From positions 346,049-410,048 of the forward strand of contig NZ_LMHK01000002.1 of NCBI RefSeq assembly GCF_001427875.1: a DNA stretch of 64,000 bases. The letters are read 5' to 3'. The position numbers were made by a program, and so were the translations under genes. Below, in pieces: positions 27,201-35,342 of the stretch. Below the pieces are notes generated by a model. It was not told where the DNA came from. It saw only the letters and a list, made by a program, of their open reading frames with translations, and ran no database searches. Source of the DNA: Devosia sp. Root685 (GTDB taxonomy: Bacteria; Pseudomonadota; Alphaproteobacteria; Rhizobiales; Devosiaceae). How positions within the stretch are numbered: position 1 is the stretch's first letter; each line of letters opens with the position of its first letter.

Positions 27201-30200
27201 ATCGGCGACAAGACCTCCATCGTCGAAATCCAGGACGACGGCCCGAAGATCATCGGTGTGACCCACAATGCGCTCGGTTCTGATCTGATCACCAATGGCG
27301 GTTTTGAAGACGGACACGGCCTGACCGGCAACAACTGGAATATCTTCAACGCCATCACCGGCTGGACCACCGGCAATGGCGTTCCCTTTGAAGTGCAAAC
27401 CGGCGGCGCCGGCGGCATTTCGGGCAATTCCACCGCCGTGATCGAACTCGATGGCGACACCGAGACCAATGGCTCCAACAACGGCACTGGCGTTGCGAAC
27501 CCGGTAGGCGCCACCAACGCCACAATCCAGCAGCAGGTCACGGGCACGCTCGAGGGCCAGACCTACCAGCTGACCTTCGAATATGCACCGCGCGGCGAGA
27601 CCGCCGGGCTCAAAATCTACTTCGGTGGTATCGAGGTTTTTGACGCCGCCAATGGCGACTATGCCGCCAACCAATGGCACCAGATCACCATCACGGTGAC
27701 CGCACCGACCAACAACGCCATCCTCGCCTTCACCGGCACCGGGACAGCGGACGAACTCGGCGCACTGCTGGACAATGTCAGCCTCAATACCAAACTTGGC
27801 AGCTTCGACGATGACAGCCAGGCCAGGGGCAATGAAGGCGGACCGGGCGACGACGCCAATGGCAAGGTCGCCTCGGGCAAGATCAACTTCGATGCCGGCA
27901 CCGATGGCCTCAAGTCCATCACCCTCAACAAGACCGTCACCGTCACCGATGACCGGGGCAATACTGGCGCCCTCAAGGCCATCTTTGTGGATGACGACGG
28001 CGTTGGTCATATCCTCAATGTGACCACGAACTGGGTTGCATCCGGCCAGGGCGGCACACTGACCGGCACCATGAGCTACGGTGGCCACTCGTACAACGTC
28101 TTCACCGCCACGCTTAACGCCGCAGGTGAATTCGTTCTCGCCATGCAGGCGCCGCTTGCCCATCCGTTCACGGACCCGGACTTCAGGAACAACGGCTCGG
28201 AGACCGAATATGAAGACAATCTCGTCTTCAATCTCGGTTACACCGTCACCGATAACGATGGCGACACGGCCACCGGAACGTTGAAGTTCAACGTCGATGA
28301 CGACACGCCCGACTTTATCAGCGGTGGCATCGAAGACGTCACCGTCGGCGCGATCAATGTTGCCCAACTCGGCGACCTGAACGTCGCTTTTGGTGCCGAT
28401 GGCCAGAACGCCACCGGCGGCTTGAAGATCAGCGGCTGGACGGACATCGCCGGCGTGACCGAGGAACTGAGCTCCGACGGCCGTACGCTGACCGGCAAGG
28501 TCGGCAATGTAGTTGTCTATGAACTCAAGCTCGTCCAGAATCCCGACGGCACCCACAGCTATAGCTTCACCCAATCCGCTTATGTCTCCGGCACTGTCGG
28601 TGGCGGCACGCTGAACAACGTCAACCTGAACCAGGGGTTCGGTCCCACCGACTCTCGCGACTACAACGGCTTCACGCTCTATGGCGTGAATGGCAGCAAA
28701 CTCAACGGCTCGGGCAGCGGTATCGGCGTCGGCAATAACGGCATCGAGGACGGCGAAAAGCTGAGCATCGAATTCGACGGCCCGATGACCTCGGTGACCC
28801 TCGGCATCGATAAACAGGGTAATGCCAGCTGGCAGATCAAGTGGACCGCCTATGACGCACAAAACAACGTCGTTGCCACGGGTTACACCACTCAGTTCAA
28901 CTCTGACACAACGCGGACCATCGACCCGCCCGGCAACGTCTCCTTCACCAAGCTGGTGCTGGAAGGCGACAAGACCGGCGGTCAGGGTGGCAGCTTCCGC
29001 ATCGACGGCATCAGCGGCGAAAAGGCCGGCACCAGCATTGATGCGAAGAGCCTGAACTTCTCCGTCACCGCCACGGACGGCGATGGAGACTCGGACACCG
29101 ACCGCTTCACCGTAACGCTCAAGACCAACACGCCGCCGACGATCACGGTGAACACCGGCAACACGGACAACGCCAACGACAAGGTGGAGGAAGCAGCGCT
29201 CTCCACGGGTAGCAATCCGAACAGCACAGCTGAAACCGCGACCGGCACGATCACCGTTGCAGATGCCGATGGTCTTGCTGACATCGTCAGCGTGACCATC
29301 AATGGCGGCGGTGCGGGCAGCGAGACGCAATCGCTTGCTGGCCTTTTGAACAAGACCATTCTCGGCAACCACGGCACGCTGACCATTACCGGCGTGGCCA
29401 ATGGCGTCATCAGCTACAGTTATACCCTGACTTCGGCCACGACCGACATCCAGAACGCTCTGGAAACCGACATATTCTCGATCTCGGTCTACGATGGCGA
29501 GGAAACCGCCAGCGCCAGCATCACCATCGAGATTGTCGATGATGTGCCGATTGCCAAGGCCGATACCGGCTATGGCGTCGCCGAAGATAGCGCTACTAAC
29601 GCAGTCTCGGGCAATGTGCTCACCAATGACGTCTCGGGCGCCGATGCGCCGAAGAGCTTCGTCAACTGGGCAGCAACCGACACCGCGGCCATCACCGCGC
29701 TGAACACCTATGGCGTGCTGACCCAGAACAATGACGGCAGCTGGAGCTTTACGCTGGACAACAGCCGTGCGGCCACCCAGGCGCTGACCGCGGCCAGCGA
29801 CCTGAGCTATACGCTCAATTATACGATGAAGGACGCCGACGGAGATACCTCGTCTGCCACCCTGACCATCACCATCAACGGCGCCGACGATAGCGCTTCG
29901 GTGGTGACGGCCGAGGCCAGCGGTGCGGACCACACGGTCTATGAATCCGGCCTCAATCCGAATGGCTCGGACGCCGCCGCCCAAACGGAATCGGCGAATG
30001 GCAGTTTCACGGTCTCGGCTACCGACGGCATCGCCTCGGTGGTGATTGGGGGCACCTCATTTACGCTGATGCAATTGCAGGCGTTCGACGGCACCCAGAC
30101 CATCAGCACCGGCGAAGGCACGCTGACCCTGCTCAGCTACACCGGCACCGCTGCCGGCGGCAGCGTAGCCTACAAGTACACGCTCAACGCCACCATCGAT

Positions 30201-33200
30201 AACGTGAACCATTCCGGGGCGACGCCGACCGGGTTCGACGACAGTGTCACCGTGACCGTTAATGGCATCGGCGGCACCTCCGGCAGCGACACTATCGTCG
30301 TGTCCATCATCGATGATATGCCGATCGCGTCCAACGAGGCCGCGCAGAACGTCAACGAAGGCGCGACCGTTGGCGGCTTCTTCGACTTCGTCCAGGGCGC
30401 AGACGGCGCAACCTTGACCCACATCAACGGCAACGCTGTCGGTGCCTTCGACGGCACGACCGGCTGGTCAAGCTGGATCGATGTTGGCGCAGGGTCGATC
30501 CGCGTCAAGGACACCGGCGAATATGAGTTCAGGGCCGACAACCCGACCTCGGGCGCCTCGATCGACATCGACGGCACCTTTACCGTCACCGACAGCGATG
30601 GCGACAGCGCGACCGCGAACTTCGCCTTCGACGTCAAGGACTTCAATGTCCCCACCCCCGGCACCGCCACGGCAAATCTGGATGACGACGGCCTTTTGGG
30701 CGCCAATCCAGCTCCGGTATCCGGCGCAGCCACATTCTCGGGCATGCTCGGCGGCAGCGTCGGCGGCGACACGCCCGGCGTGTTCAGCTTCGCTTCGCTG
30801 AATGGCCATACCGTCCTCGTCGGTCAGGAAACGGCAACGCTGATGTGGGACGCAAACGTGCTGACCGCCAATGGTCCGCGCGGTGTGCTGTTCACCGTAA
30901 CGGTGACGGATCCGGCGACGGGTGCCTACACGGTCAACCTCGTGCGCAACGTGCTGCACGCGAACGGCAATGACGAAAACACCGCGTCGATCGATCTTGG
31001 CTACAGGATCACCGATGCCGACGCTTCGCAGGCCAATGGCACGCTGACCATCAACTTCAACGACGACGTGCCGACGGCCAATTCGGGCGCCGCGCTCAGC
31101 ATCTTTGAAACCGACACCGAGAAGAGCGGCGAAAATCTGCTGCTGAACGACGCACAAGGTGCGGACGGCGCCACGGTCACTGCTGTCAGCTTTGACAATG
31201 GCAGCAACTGGCACAATGTCGTATCCGGCAGCGCGACCTCGATCGCGGTCAACGGCGTTGGTACGTTCAAGGTCAACACCGATGGCAGCTGGTCGCTGAT
31301 CCCCACGGTTAATTCGTCGACCAACAATCAATCGGGGAGCTTCATCTACAAGATCACGGATGCCGACGGCGATACGTCCCAGGCCGCACAAGCCTACACG
31401 GTCAAGCACAGCAATACCGTTCCGGCCGCAGGGACGGTCTATGCGACGGTGGACGACGATGGTCTAAACGGCGGCAATGCGGGCGGCACGGGCGACGTCA
31501 ATGTCACCACGCCAGAGACGATCGCAACGGGCTTCCTGCCTTTCGACTTCAAGGCCGATGGGCAGGCCAGCACTGACCCGATCAGTTTCGCTTCGATGAC
31601 TTCGGGCACCGTTGGCACAGAAGCGGTCACCTATTCCTGGAACGCTGCCACCAACACGCTGACAGCCTCCTCCGTCGGTCGCGGCCCCATCTTCACGGTG
31701 CAGGTGGATAATGGCACCGATGCAAATGCCGCCGGCGCTTACAAGGTTACCTTGCTCCAGCCCGTGCTGCACGTTCTTGGCGGAGACGAAAACGATGCGG
31801 TTGTCGACCTGACCTATAAGGTCACAGACAGCAACGGTGATTTCGCCACCGGCACGCTGCAGATCACCTTCAACGACGACACGCCAATTGCCTCGCCGGA
31901 ATCGGTGACGATTGCCGAAGGCACGAACAGCAAGTCGAACGTGGTGCTCGTGCTCGACCGTTCGCTGAGCATGGACGAAGACGGCGATCCGACCACGGAC
32001 GGCACGCAGCAGCGTATCGACCTGATGAAGGCCGCCATCGCGGACCTCTTCAACAGCGGCAATGTCAACGCGGTGTTCATCGTATCCTTTGCCGGCTCGG
32101 GCACCTTCCACAACTCGGGTGCAAACGGCGGCTGGTACACCGACCTGGCGTCGGCCCTGACGGCCGTCAACAACATCACCCTGCAAAGCAGCACCAATTA
32201 CGATGCTGCACTCAACACGGTGATGACCAACTATACCAATCCGCCTGCGGGCGGTGGCCAGACCGTGGCCATGTTTATGTCCGACGGCCAGCCCACCACC
32301 GGCGGCGGCATCAGCACGAGCGAAGAAACCACTTGGATCAACTTCCTCGCAAGCAAAGGCATTGCCGGCTCTTATGCCTTCGGCTTCGGTGGCCTGAGCG
32401 CCAGCGATACCGCTTACCTCGAACCAATCGCCTGGAAGCCGGGCGAAACGGCGGGCCTCTATACCGCGACCGATCCCGGCGTCGTGGTAATCAACAACGT
32501 CTCGCAGCTCGGCACTTACCTGCAGGGCACGGTGGCCGCGACTACTCAGGGCAATATCCTGACCGGCGGCACGCCGGACAGCTTCGGCGCCGATGGCGGC
32601 CGCATCCTGTCGATCACCATCAACGGCGTCACCTATGTCTGGAATGGCGCCGGCGCGATCGACGTCGTTGGCTCACCCAACGACCTCACGGGTTCGGCTC
32701 TGACCAACATCGCCACGGCAAATGGCGGCACGTTCTCGATCAACTTCTCGACCGGCGCCTGGAGCTATACCGCTCCGGCTTCGATCACGGACGACGTCAC
32801 GGACAAGTTCGACTACACGCTGACCGACAATGACGGGGACACCGTTTCTTCGTCGGTTTCGGTGACGGTTGAGAACGTCAACGAATTGCCCACGACCAAT
32901 GACGCAGTGGCGTCAGGCGCCGAAAACACGAGCATCGCCGTGCTGCTCAAGGGCGCGGATACCGATGGCACGGTTTCCACCTTTGTGATCACCAGCCTGC
33001 CGGCCAATGGCAAGCTCTTCCACAATGGTACCGAGCTCGGTATCGGTGACACCGTGCCCGCTACGGCTGGCCAGGCGACCGTCCAGTTCGTGCCGAATGC
33101 CAACTACTTCGGCCAGCAGACCTTCCAGTTCGCTGCCAAGGATGACGATGGCGGCGTGGATGCCACCCCGGCAACGGCCACAATCACCGTCACCGATACC

Positions 33201-35294
33201 GCTCCCGTGGCCGGCGCCGACAACATCATCACCAATGCTGCGATCGGCTCCGCCTTCGTGGTGCCGGAATGGGCCCTGCTCGCCAACGACACGAATGCCG
33301 GCAACCAGACGCTCGACATCACCGCGACAAGCAACAATAGCGGTGTGACGACGAACCTGACCACCAATCCGGGCAGCGTGACGATCACGGATAGCAACCC
33401 GGCCGGCGGCTCGTTCAACTACACTGTCAGCAATGGCACCACGACGGCGACCGGTTCGGCCAGCGTTAGCCAGGACAATGTCGGCAGCATCGACGGCACT
33501 AGCGGCAACGACATCATCGTCGCCGGTCCGCAGACTGTGAGCCAGGTGACCAAGGTCACGTTTGCTTCGTCCTACGACGCAGGTGACGTGGTTTCGATCA
33601 CAGTGGACGGCAAGGTGTTCAGCTATACGGTCGGAGCGGGTGGCCGTACTGGGGAACAGGTCTACGATGCGCTTCGAGTGGCAACCGTCGGCGGCGTCAG
33701 CCTCCAGAGCACGCTAACCGCCTTCGGCGTCAGCGTGCCAGGCGACCTCACCAGCGATGCGGTGACTTTCACCGGCGGCGCGGGGCGGACCTTTGCGGTG
33801 TCGTCCGCGATAACGAACGTTGCATCCCAGCCGTGGATTTACAGGGTGGACTTCCATGACAGCCCGAGCCAGTTCACGGATAACAACGAATTCATCCGCA
33901 TAACGTTTAATGGCTCTCAATATACCGGGTACGCATCAGGATCCGGAAACGCCACTCGTTTCGACAACGCGGCCGACGCTGTGCTCGCGCAATTGAATGC
34001 ACTCAATGGCATTACCGCGGAGTATAATGATGGCACGAATACGTTCACGATCACCAGCACGTCAGCACTGACGTCGCTGTCCGGGTCCTCAACGTCCAAT
34101 AACGCCAGCAGCGGCAGCACGAGTACCGTTCAAACGGGCATCGCCGCGACAACACAGGCGCCCCCGGCCATTGACACCTATGTCGGCACGCCGCAGCAAA
34201 CGACCTTGACGTTCGCTTCATCCTACGACGTGGGCGATAAGGTATCGGTTACGCTTGATGGCGTGGTCTACTCTCACACCGTCGCGTCGGCCCAGACTTC
34301 GAGTGAGAACGTCTATGACGCTCTCAAATTGGTGGCAGTTGGTGGCATAACACTCGCGGCGGCACTCGCGGCAAGGGGCGTTGCAGCAGCACCGAACCTG
34401 GGCACAAACGCAGTTACTTTGTCGGGTTATCCCGGGCTCTCGTTTGTGGTGACAACCGACATCGTCAACGCGCTCGCCACGCCTTGGATCAGGACGGTGG
34501 ATTTCGCCGACCCGGCGTCGAACTTCGACAATAACTCCAGCGAGTACATCCGGATCACAATCGGCGGCACGACCTATGAGGGTAAAGCGACTTCCGGTGG
34601 CGGTGGACATGACGGACGCTTCGACAGCGCAGCGGCAGACCTTGTTGCGAAACTGGTCGCAGCGAACTTCGGCGCGAGCTACAATACGACGACGAACACC
34701 TTTACCATTCAGTCACCGAATGCTTTCACCGTGTCGTCGGCCACATCCACGTCAGGCGACACATCTGGCGACATCAACAACGTCCAGACCGGTACGAACC
34801 CAACCAACCACGCCGCCCCGACGGTGACCACCATCCCGGCGACCACTGAGACCGGGTTCACATTGAATGGCAATGACGGCAACGACATTCTGATTGGCAG
34901 CAATGGCAATGACATCCTCACCGGTGGTGATGGTGATGACCTTCTGTTCGGCGGGCTCGGAAACGATACGCTAACGGGCGGCATGGGTCATGACACGTTC
35001 CGCTTCGCCGAAATGGGCACTGCCAATGCCGACACGATCACCGACTTCGTGGCTGGTGAGGATACGATCGACCTCGGCGCCCTGCTCGATGCAGCGCTGA
35101 TCGATAGCTCCAACGTTGGCAACTATGTCCGTATCGACAACACAGGGACCGACTCCCTGCTTCAGGTCGATACCTCCGGTAGCGGTAGTAACTGGGTCGA
35201 TGTGGCGACCTTGGCCGGGCATGCGACCCAAGGCACAATCATCGATCTCAAGATCGACGACGAACATCACACCATTACGATCCCGACGATCTAA
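21237..35294 (+). CDS. lapA: Giant RTX surface adhesin with TAAG site (LapA/BapA-like)
   Basis: This 4,685-residue secreted adhesin has GAGGGG 7 bp before its ATG. Residues 1-115 form a retention-type N-terminus (VIEVSDGSILRLPDGASID), followed by TAAG at 116-119, the kind of di-alanine site cut by LapG proteases. Some 12-13 extracellular repeat modules, mostly T1SS-143/DUF5801 type and ending in DDGP-like linkers, run from about 140 to 3550. Two jelly-roll-like inserts lie at about 2004-2185 and 2460-2600. A von Willebrand A domain with an intact MIDAS (LDRSLSMD, MSDGQP) lies at about 3565-3760, a cadherin-like domain at 3880-3990, two unknown 210-residue repeats at 4100-4520 and RTX nonapeptides (GGDGDDLLFGG) at 4540-4590. 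The last 100 residues are the type I secretion signal. It is very acidic, as calcium-binding adhesins are. Confidence 0.93.
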   Translation: MVERIGNEEGIEFGANNEAAETILVAQADTGTAAQPAPTPIETVIEVSDGSILRLPDGASIDQPRTNGADLEFVQPDGSVIVVPNGAIEGLTIMLGAVEIPPLTVAALFEASNIQTAAGPGGAGAASSGGNFEVPVGGIGDAFALGNLLDPTELAFGTPDFDELFPANSRPRFGSDMFGLALSEEGLTFGIPDANPFGSDTTDNPYFLVNLGASDPDGDPLTFTFGQPNVTLFSNGQEVVWEGVGTDHIIGRAGGLTVIDITVGGPTGIVFIRLMQPVDHPAQGEDVLTFGLTVTANDGRGGTATTTINIGIEDDSQIIGASTSVSVDEDGLSGGVNNTTSPGDNNDANRTSATGSLNIRWGADNGDAADGTNEDGSFAQDTVGRAVFFSQADFDAFVTANGGLKSGGQSLQFTLSNNGTIITAQIAGNEGAAGTPIFRISLSDDGAGQYKFQLLGQLDHPQNSDGESESSSGGFEDDIVLNLTFTSKDADGDLAGGKFTVVIDDDMPVVNIVATESSVTHDESAWPQNPLWSIFGPGGDKDDNDVGVVASILRVSQYFAGVEHTGNDADVSDAAKFFFHGAIGYAESSKALISVDVAFGADGAAATNSLVYSLVLGNAVSSGLVTTEGQQIYLFEENGVIVGRVGGSEGPAAIALYVDADTGKVTIAQWLSLQHHNINSHDELTSLVQGAVLVKVTATDGDGDSASASADISTQVRFEDDGPTLEWFSVRSKVSISHDETPGVDTDANDTSTDVSSLFTGIAGGNDPHVAGTGAIGYAQVSGNSLFSIDVEFGSDGMHSSGGYKFALSVGEATTALKTTEGNAIRLELDADGRIVGIVVGGPFSGQAAFALHVDAATGDVTLAQYLSLQHNNTGNHDESTWLAANNIRVTLTVTDGDGDTSSKTVNFGSKVGFQDDGPKVTEFKLGQNAGLVHDETPGKDGSSNDTHTTYASLFSSVVNQGQDNDVPPSGPGAIGYAQVSGANMFSYGVNYGADGKAATDGLKFSLAIGSATTTLKTTEGLSIKLFLEGDIIVGRYESTGNNTINALDKAAFAIHIDPVTGNLTLVQYVSLQHPDGGDSYNEAIYFAANNVQVTLTAKDGDGDTHSATVDVGGTIGFRDDGPCVDVSRDRGADLDKLKVVLDETTPGGVPNDNTGNSTWSLKTDPSQAVAIGLVKTSANGHGTVAGLFDIDANGGADGIQSVVKAFSFELRDDNGKLVTNSTTGVKTTMVVTDVGASPLGNMTDAARTIWLYRQDDGTIIGRIGNGTNTPNDDYIALRITLSGDPSNPQFTVEQFLPISHPYGGSSHDEGVSLKFSDSDASLSVKLTVTVTDKDGDVASDSESVKVIGDKTSIVEIQDDGPSISGTASGLKLSHDETSGIDGDANDVSSNLSTLFNSVLNKGNDPHVNNTFEPAIGYAQTSGSVLNLTIDYGSDGARDGKSIEYEIFVKSGKTGLQTTEGKDIQLFVEGGIIVGRYDANNGTVSSADPAAFAIHFDQTTGKMTLVQYVSLKHLDTGSHDESVSLKADDIQIKITVTDGDGDKADTTVKIGNIVSFQDDGPAISNFRLGQNAGLVHDETPGRDGSSNDTNTNHASLFSTVVNQGQDNDVPPAGAGPIGYASVSGSNMFSYGVNYGADGKATTDGLKFALSIGSADTTLKTTEGLSIRLFLEGDIIVGRYDSTGDSNIDASDKAAFAIHIDPATGDMTLVQYVSLQHPDGGASYNEAIYLAANNVQVTLTAKDGDSDTHSATANVGGAIGFRDDGPSVDVSRDSHADLDKLKVVLDETTPGGVPNDNTGTSEWSLKTDPNLAVAIGIVTTSASGSGTVNGLFDIATNGGADGLQSTEKAFSFELRDDNGKLVTNSTTGVETNLVVTPAGTDLGGMSTAARTIWLYRQDDGTIIGRIGKGTGATTDDFIALRITLTGDPSNPQFTVEQFLPITHPTGGSSHDESVSLKFDDKDASLSIKLTVTVTDKDGDVASDSESVKVIGDKTSIVEIQDDGPKIIGVTHNALGSDLITNGGFEDGHGLTGNNWNIFNAITGWTTGNGVPFEVQTGGAGGISGNSTAVIELDGDTETNGSNNGTGVANPVGATNATIQQQVTGTLEGQTYQLTFEYAPRGETAGLKIYFGGIEVFDAANGDYAANQWHQITITVTAPTNNAILAFTGTGTADELGALLDNVSLNTKLGSFDDDSQARGNEGGPGDDANGKVASGKINFDAGTDGLKSITLNKTVTVTDDRGNTGALKAIFVDDDGVGHILNVTTNWVASGQGGTLTGTMSYGGHSYNVFTATLNAAGEFVLAMQAPLAHPFTDPDFRNNGSETEYEDNLVFNLGYTVTDNDGDTATGTLKFNVDDDTPDFISGGIEDVTVGAINVAQLGDLNVAFGADGQNATGGLKISGWTDIAGVTEELSSDGRTLTGKVGNVVVYELKLVQNPDGTHSYSFTQSAYVSGTVGGGTLNNVNLNQGFGPTDSRDYNGFTLYGVNGSKLNGSGSGIGVGNNGIEDGEKLSIEFDGPMTSVTLGIDKQGNASWQIKWTAYDAQNNVVATGYTTQFNSDTTRTIDPPGNVSFTKLVLEGDKTGGQGGSFRIDGISGEKAGTSIDAKSLNFSVTATDGDGDSDTDRFTVTLKTNTPPTITVNTGNTDNANDKVEEAALSTGSNPNSTAETATGTITVADADGLADIVSVTINGGGAGSETQSLAGLLNKTILGNHGTLTITGVANGVISYSYTLTSATTDIQNALETDIFSISVYDGEETASASITIEIVDDVPIAKADTGYGVAEDSATNAVSGNVLTNDVSGADAPKSFVNWAATDTAAITALNTYGVLTQNNDGSWSFTLDNSRAATQALTAASDLSYTLNYTMKDADGDTSSATLTITINGADDSASVVTAEASGADHTVYESGLNPNGSDAAAQTESANGSFTVSATDGIASVVIGGTSFTLMQLQAFDGTQTISTGEGTLTLLSYTGTAAGGSVAYKYTLNATIDNVNHSGATPTGFDDSVTVTVNGIGGTSGSDTIVVSIIDDMPIASNEAAQNVNEGATVGGFFDFVQGADGATLTHINGNAVGAFDGTTGWSSWIDVGAGSIRVKDTGEYEFRADNPTSGASIDIDGTFTVTDSDGDSATANFAFDVKDFNVPTPGTATANLDDDGLLGANPAPVSGAATFSGMLGGSVGGDTPGVFSFASLNGHTVLVGQETATLMWDANVLTANGPRGVLFTVTVTDPATGAYTVNLVRNVLHANGNDENTASIDLGYRITDADASQANGTLTINFNDDVPTANSGAALSIFETDTEKSGENLLLNDAQGADGATVTAVSFDNGSNWHNVVSGSATSIAVNGVGTFKVNTDGSWSLIPTVNSSTNNQSGSFIYKITDADGDTSQAAQAYTVKHSNTVPAAGTVYATVDDDGLNGGNAGGTGDVNVTTPETIATGFLPFDFKADGQASTDPISFASMTSGTVGTEAVTYSWNAATNTLTASSVGRGPIFTVQVDNGTDANAAGAYKVTLLQPVLHVLGGDENDAVVDLTYKVTDSNGDFATGTLQITFNDDTPIASPESVTIAEGTNSKSNVVLVLDRSLSMDEDGDPTTDGTQQRIDLMKAAIADLFNSGNVNAVFIVSFAGSGTFHNSGANGGWYTDLASALTAVNNITLQSSTNYDAALNTVMTNYTNPPAGGGQTVAMFMSDGQPTTGGGISTSEETTWINFLASKGIAGSYAFGFGGLSASDTAYLEPIAWKPGETAGLYTATDPGVVVINNVSQLGTYLQGTVAATTQGNILTGGTPDSFGADGGRILSITINGVTYVWNGAGAIDVVGSPNDLTGSALTNIATANGGTFSINFSTGAWSYTAPASITDDVTDKFDYTLTDNDGDTVSSSVSVTVENVNELPTTNDAVASGAENTSIAVLLKGADTDGTVSTFVITSLPANGKLFHNGTELGIGDTVPATAGQATVQFVPNANYFGQQTFQFAAKDDDGGVDATPATATITVTDTAPVAGADNIITNAAIGSAFVVPEWALLANDTNAGNQTLDITATSNNSGVTTNLTTNPGSVTITDSNPAGGSFNYTVSNGTTTATGSASVSQDNVGSIDGTSGNDIIVAGPQTVSQVTKVTFASSYDAGDVVSITVDGKVFSYTVGAGGRTGEQVYDALRVATVGGVSLQSTLTAFGVSVPGDLTSDAVTFTGGAGRTFAVSSAITNVASQPWIYRVDFHDSPSQFTDNNEFIRITFNGSQYTGYASGSGNATRFDNAADAVLAQLNALNGITAEYNDGTNTFTITSTSALTSLSGSSTSNNASSGSTSTVQTGIAATTQAPPAIDTYVGTPQQTTLTFASSYDVGDKVSVTLDGVVYSHTVASAQTSSENVYDALKLVAVGGITLAAALAARGVAAAPNLGTNAVTLSGYPGLSFVVTTDIVNALATPWIRTVDFADPASNFDNNSSEYIRITIGGTTYEGKATSGGGGHDGRFDSAAADLVAKLVAANFGASYNTTTNTFTIQSPNAFTVSSATSTSGDTSGDINNVQTGTNPTNHAAPTVTTIPATTETGFTLNGNDGNDILIGSNGNDILTGGDGDDLLFGGLGNDTLTGGMGHDTFRFAEMGTANADTITDFVAGEDTIDLGALLDAALIDSSNVGNYVRIDNTGTDSLLQVDTSGSGSNWVDVATLAGHATQGTIIDLKIDDEHHTITIPTI
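24010..25315 (+). repeat. Intragenic duplication in the adhesin, copy 1
   Basis: About 435 codons (LGQNAGLVHDETPGKDGSSN onward through SVKVIGDKTSIVEIQDDGP) recur 1,926 bp downstream with high nucleotide identity. One stretch of more than 60 bases (24648-24712) differs from the second copy at a single position. Confidence 0.85.
25936..27241 (+). repeat. Intragenic duplication in the adhesin, copy 2
   Basis: This is the second copy of the two-module block at 24010-25315, separated from it by one shorter module (25316-25935). The repeat period is 642 codons at the start and one codon less at the end because of a small indel. Recent tandem duplication or gene conversion is implied. Confidence 0.85.
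33530..34800 (+). repeat. Two tandem 210-residue repeats of unknown fold in the adhesin
   Basis: Copy 1 begins TKVTFASSYDAGDVVSITVD and copy 2 TTLTFASSYDVGDKVSVTLD. Both continue through YDALK/R, a PWI..VDF segment, YIRIT and a TNTFTI strand to a VQTG end. They lie between the cadherin-like domain and the RTX block. I do not recognise the domain. Confidence 0.75.
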
Positions 35295-35310
35295 CCAACG
35301 CGATATCGCA

Positions 35311-35342
35311 AGAAAGGCGGCCTCCGGGCCGCCTTTTCTTTT
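35311..35342. terminator. Bidirectional rho-independent terminator after the adhesin gene
   Basis: GGCGGCC (35316-35322) and GGCCGCC (35327-35333) flank a TCCG loop. AAA on one side and TTTTCTTTTCT on the other extend the stem and give the T-run. It sits between the adhesin stop and the convergent protease stop and can serve both. Confidence 0.88.

Noticed and set aside
25401..29984. Very long open frame (about 1,527 codons) on the minus strand inside the adhesin gene
   Set aside because: It mirrors the codon structure of the GC-rich repetitive adhesin gene, its translation has no recognisable domain and the plus-strand protein is clearly the real one.
22700..32000. Possible CRISPR or tandem satellite because of recurring GACGATGGCCCG-like strings
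   Set aside because: The recurrences are in-frame DDGP linkers between protein modules at irregular spacings of about 0.6-1.2 kb, not short repeats with spacers.
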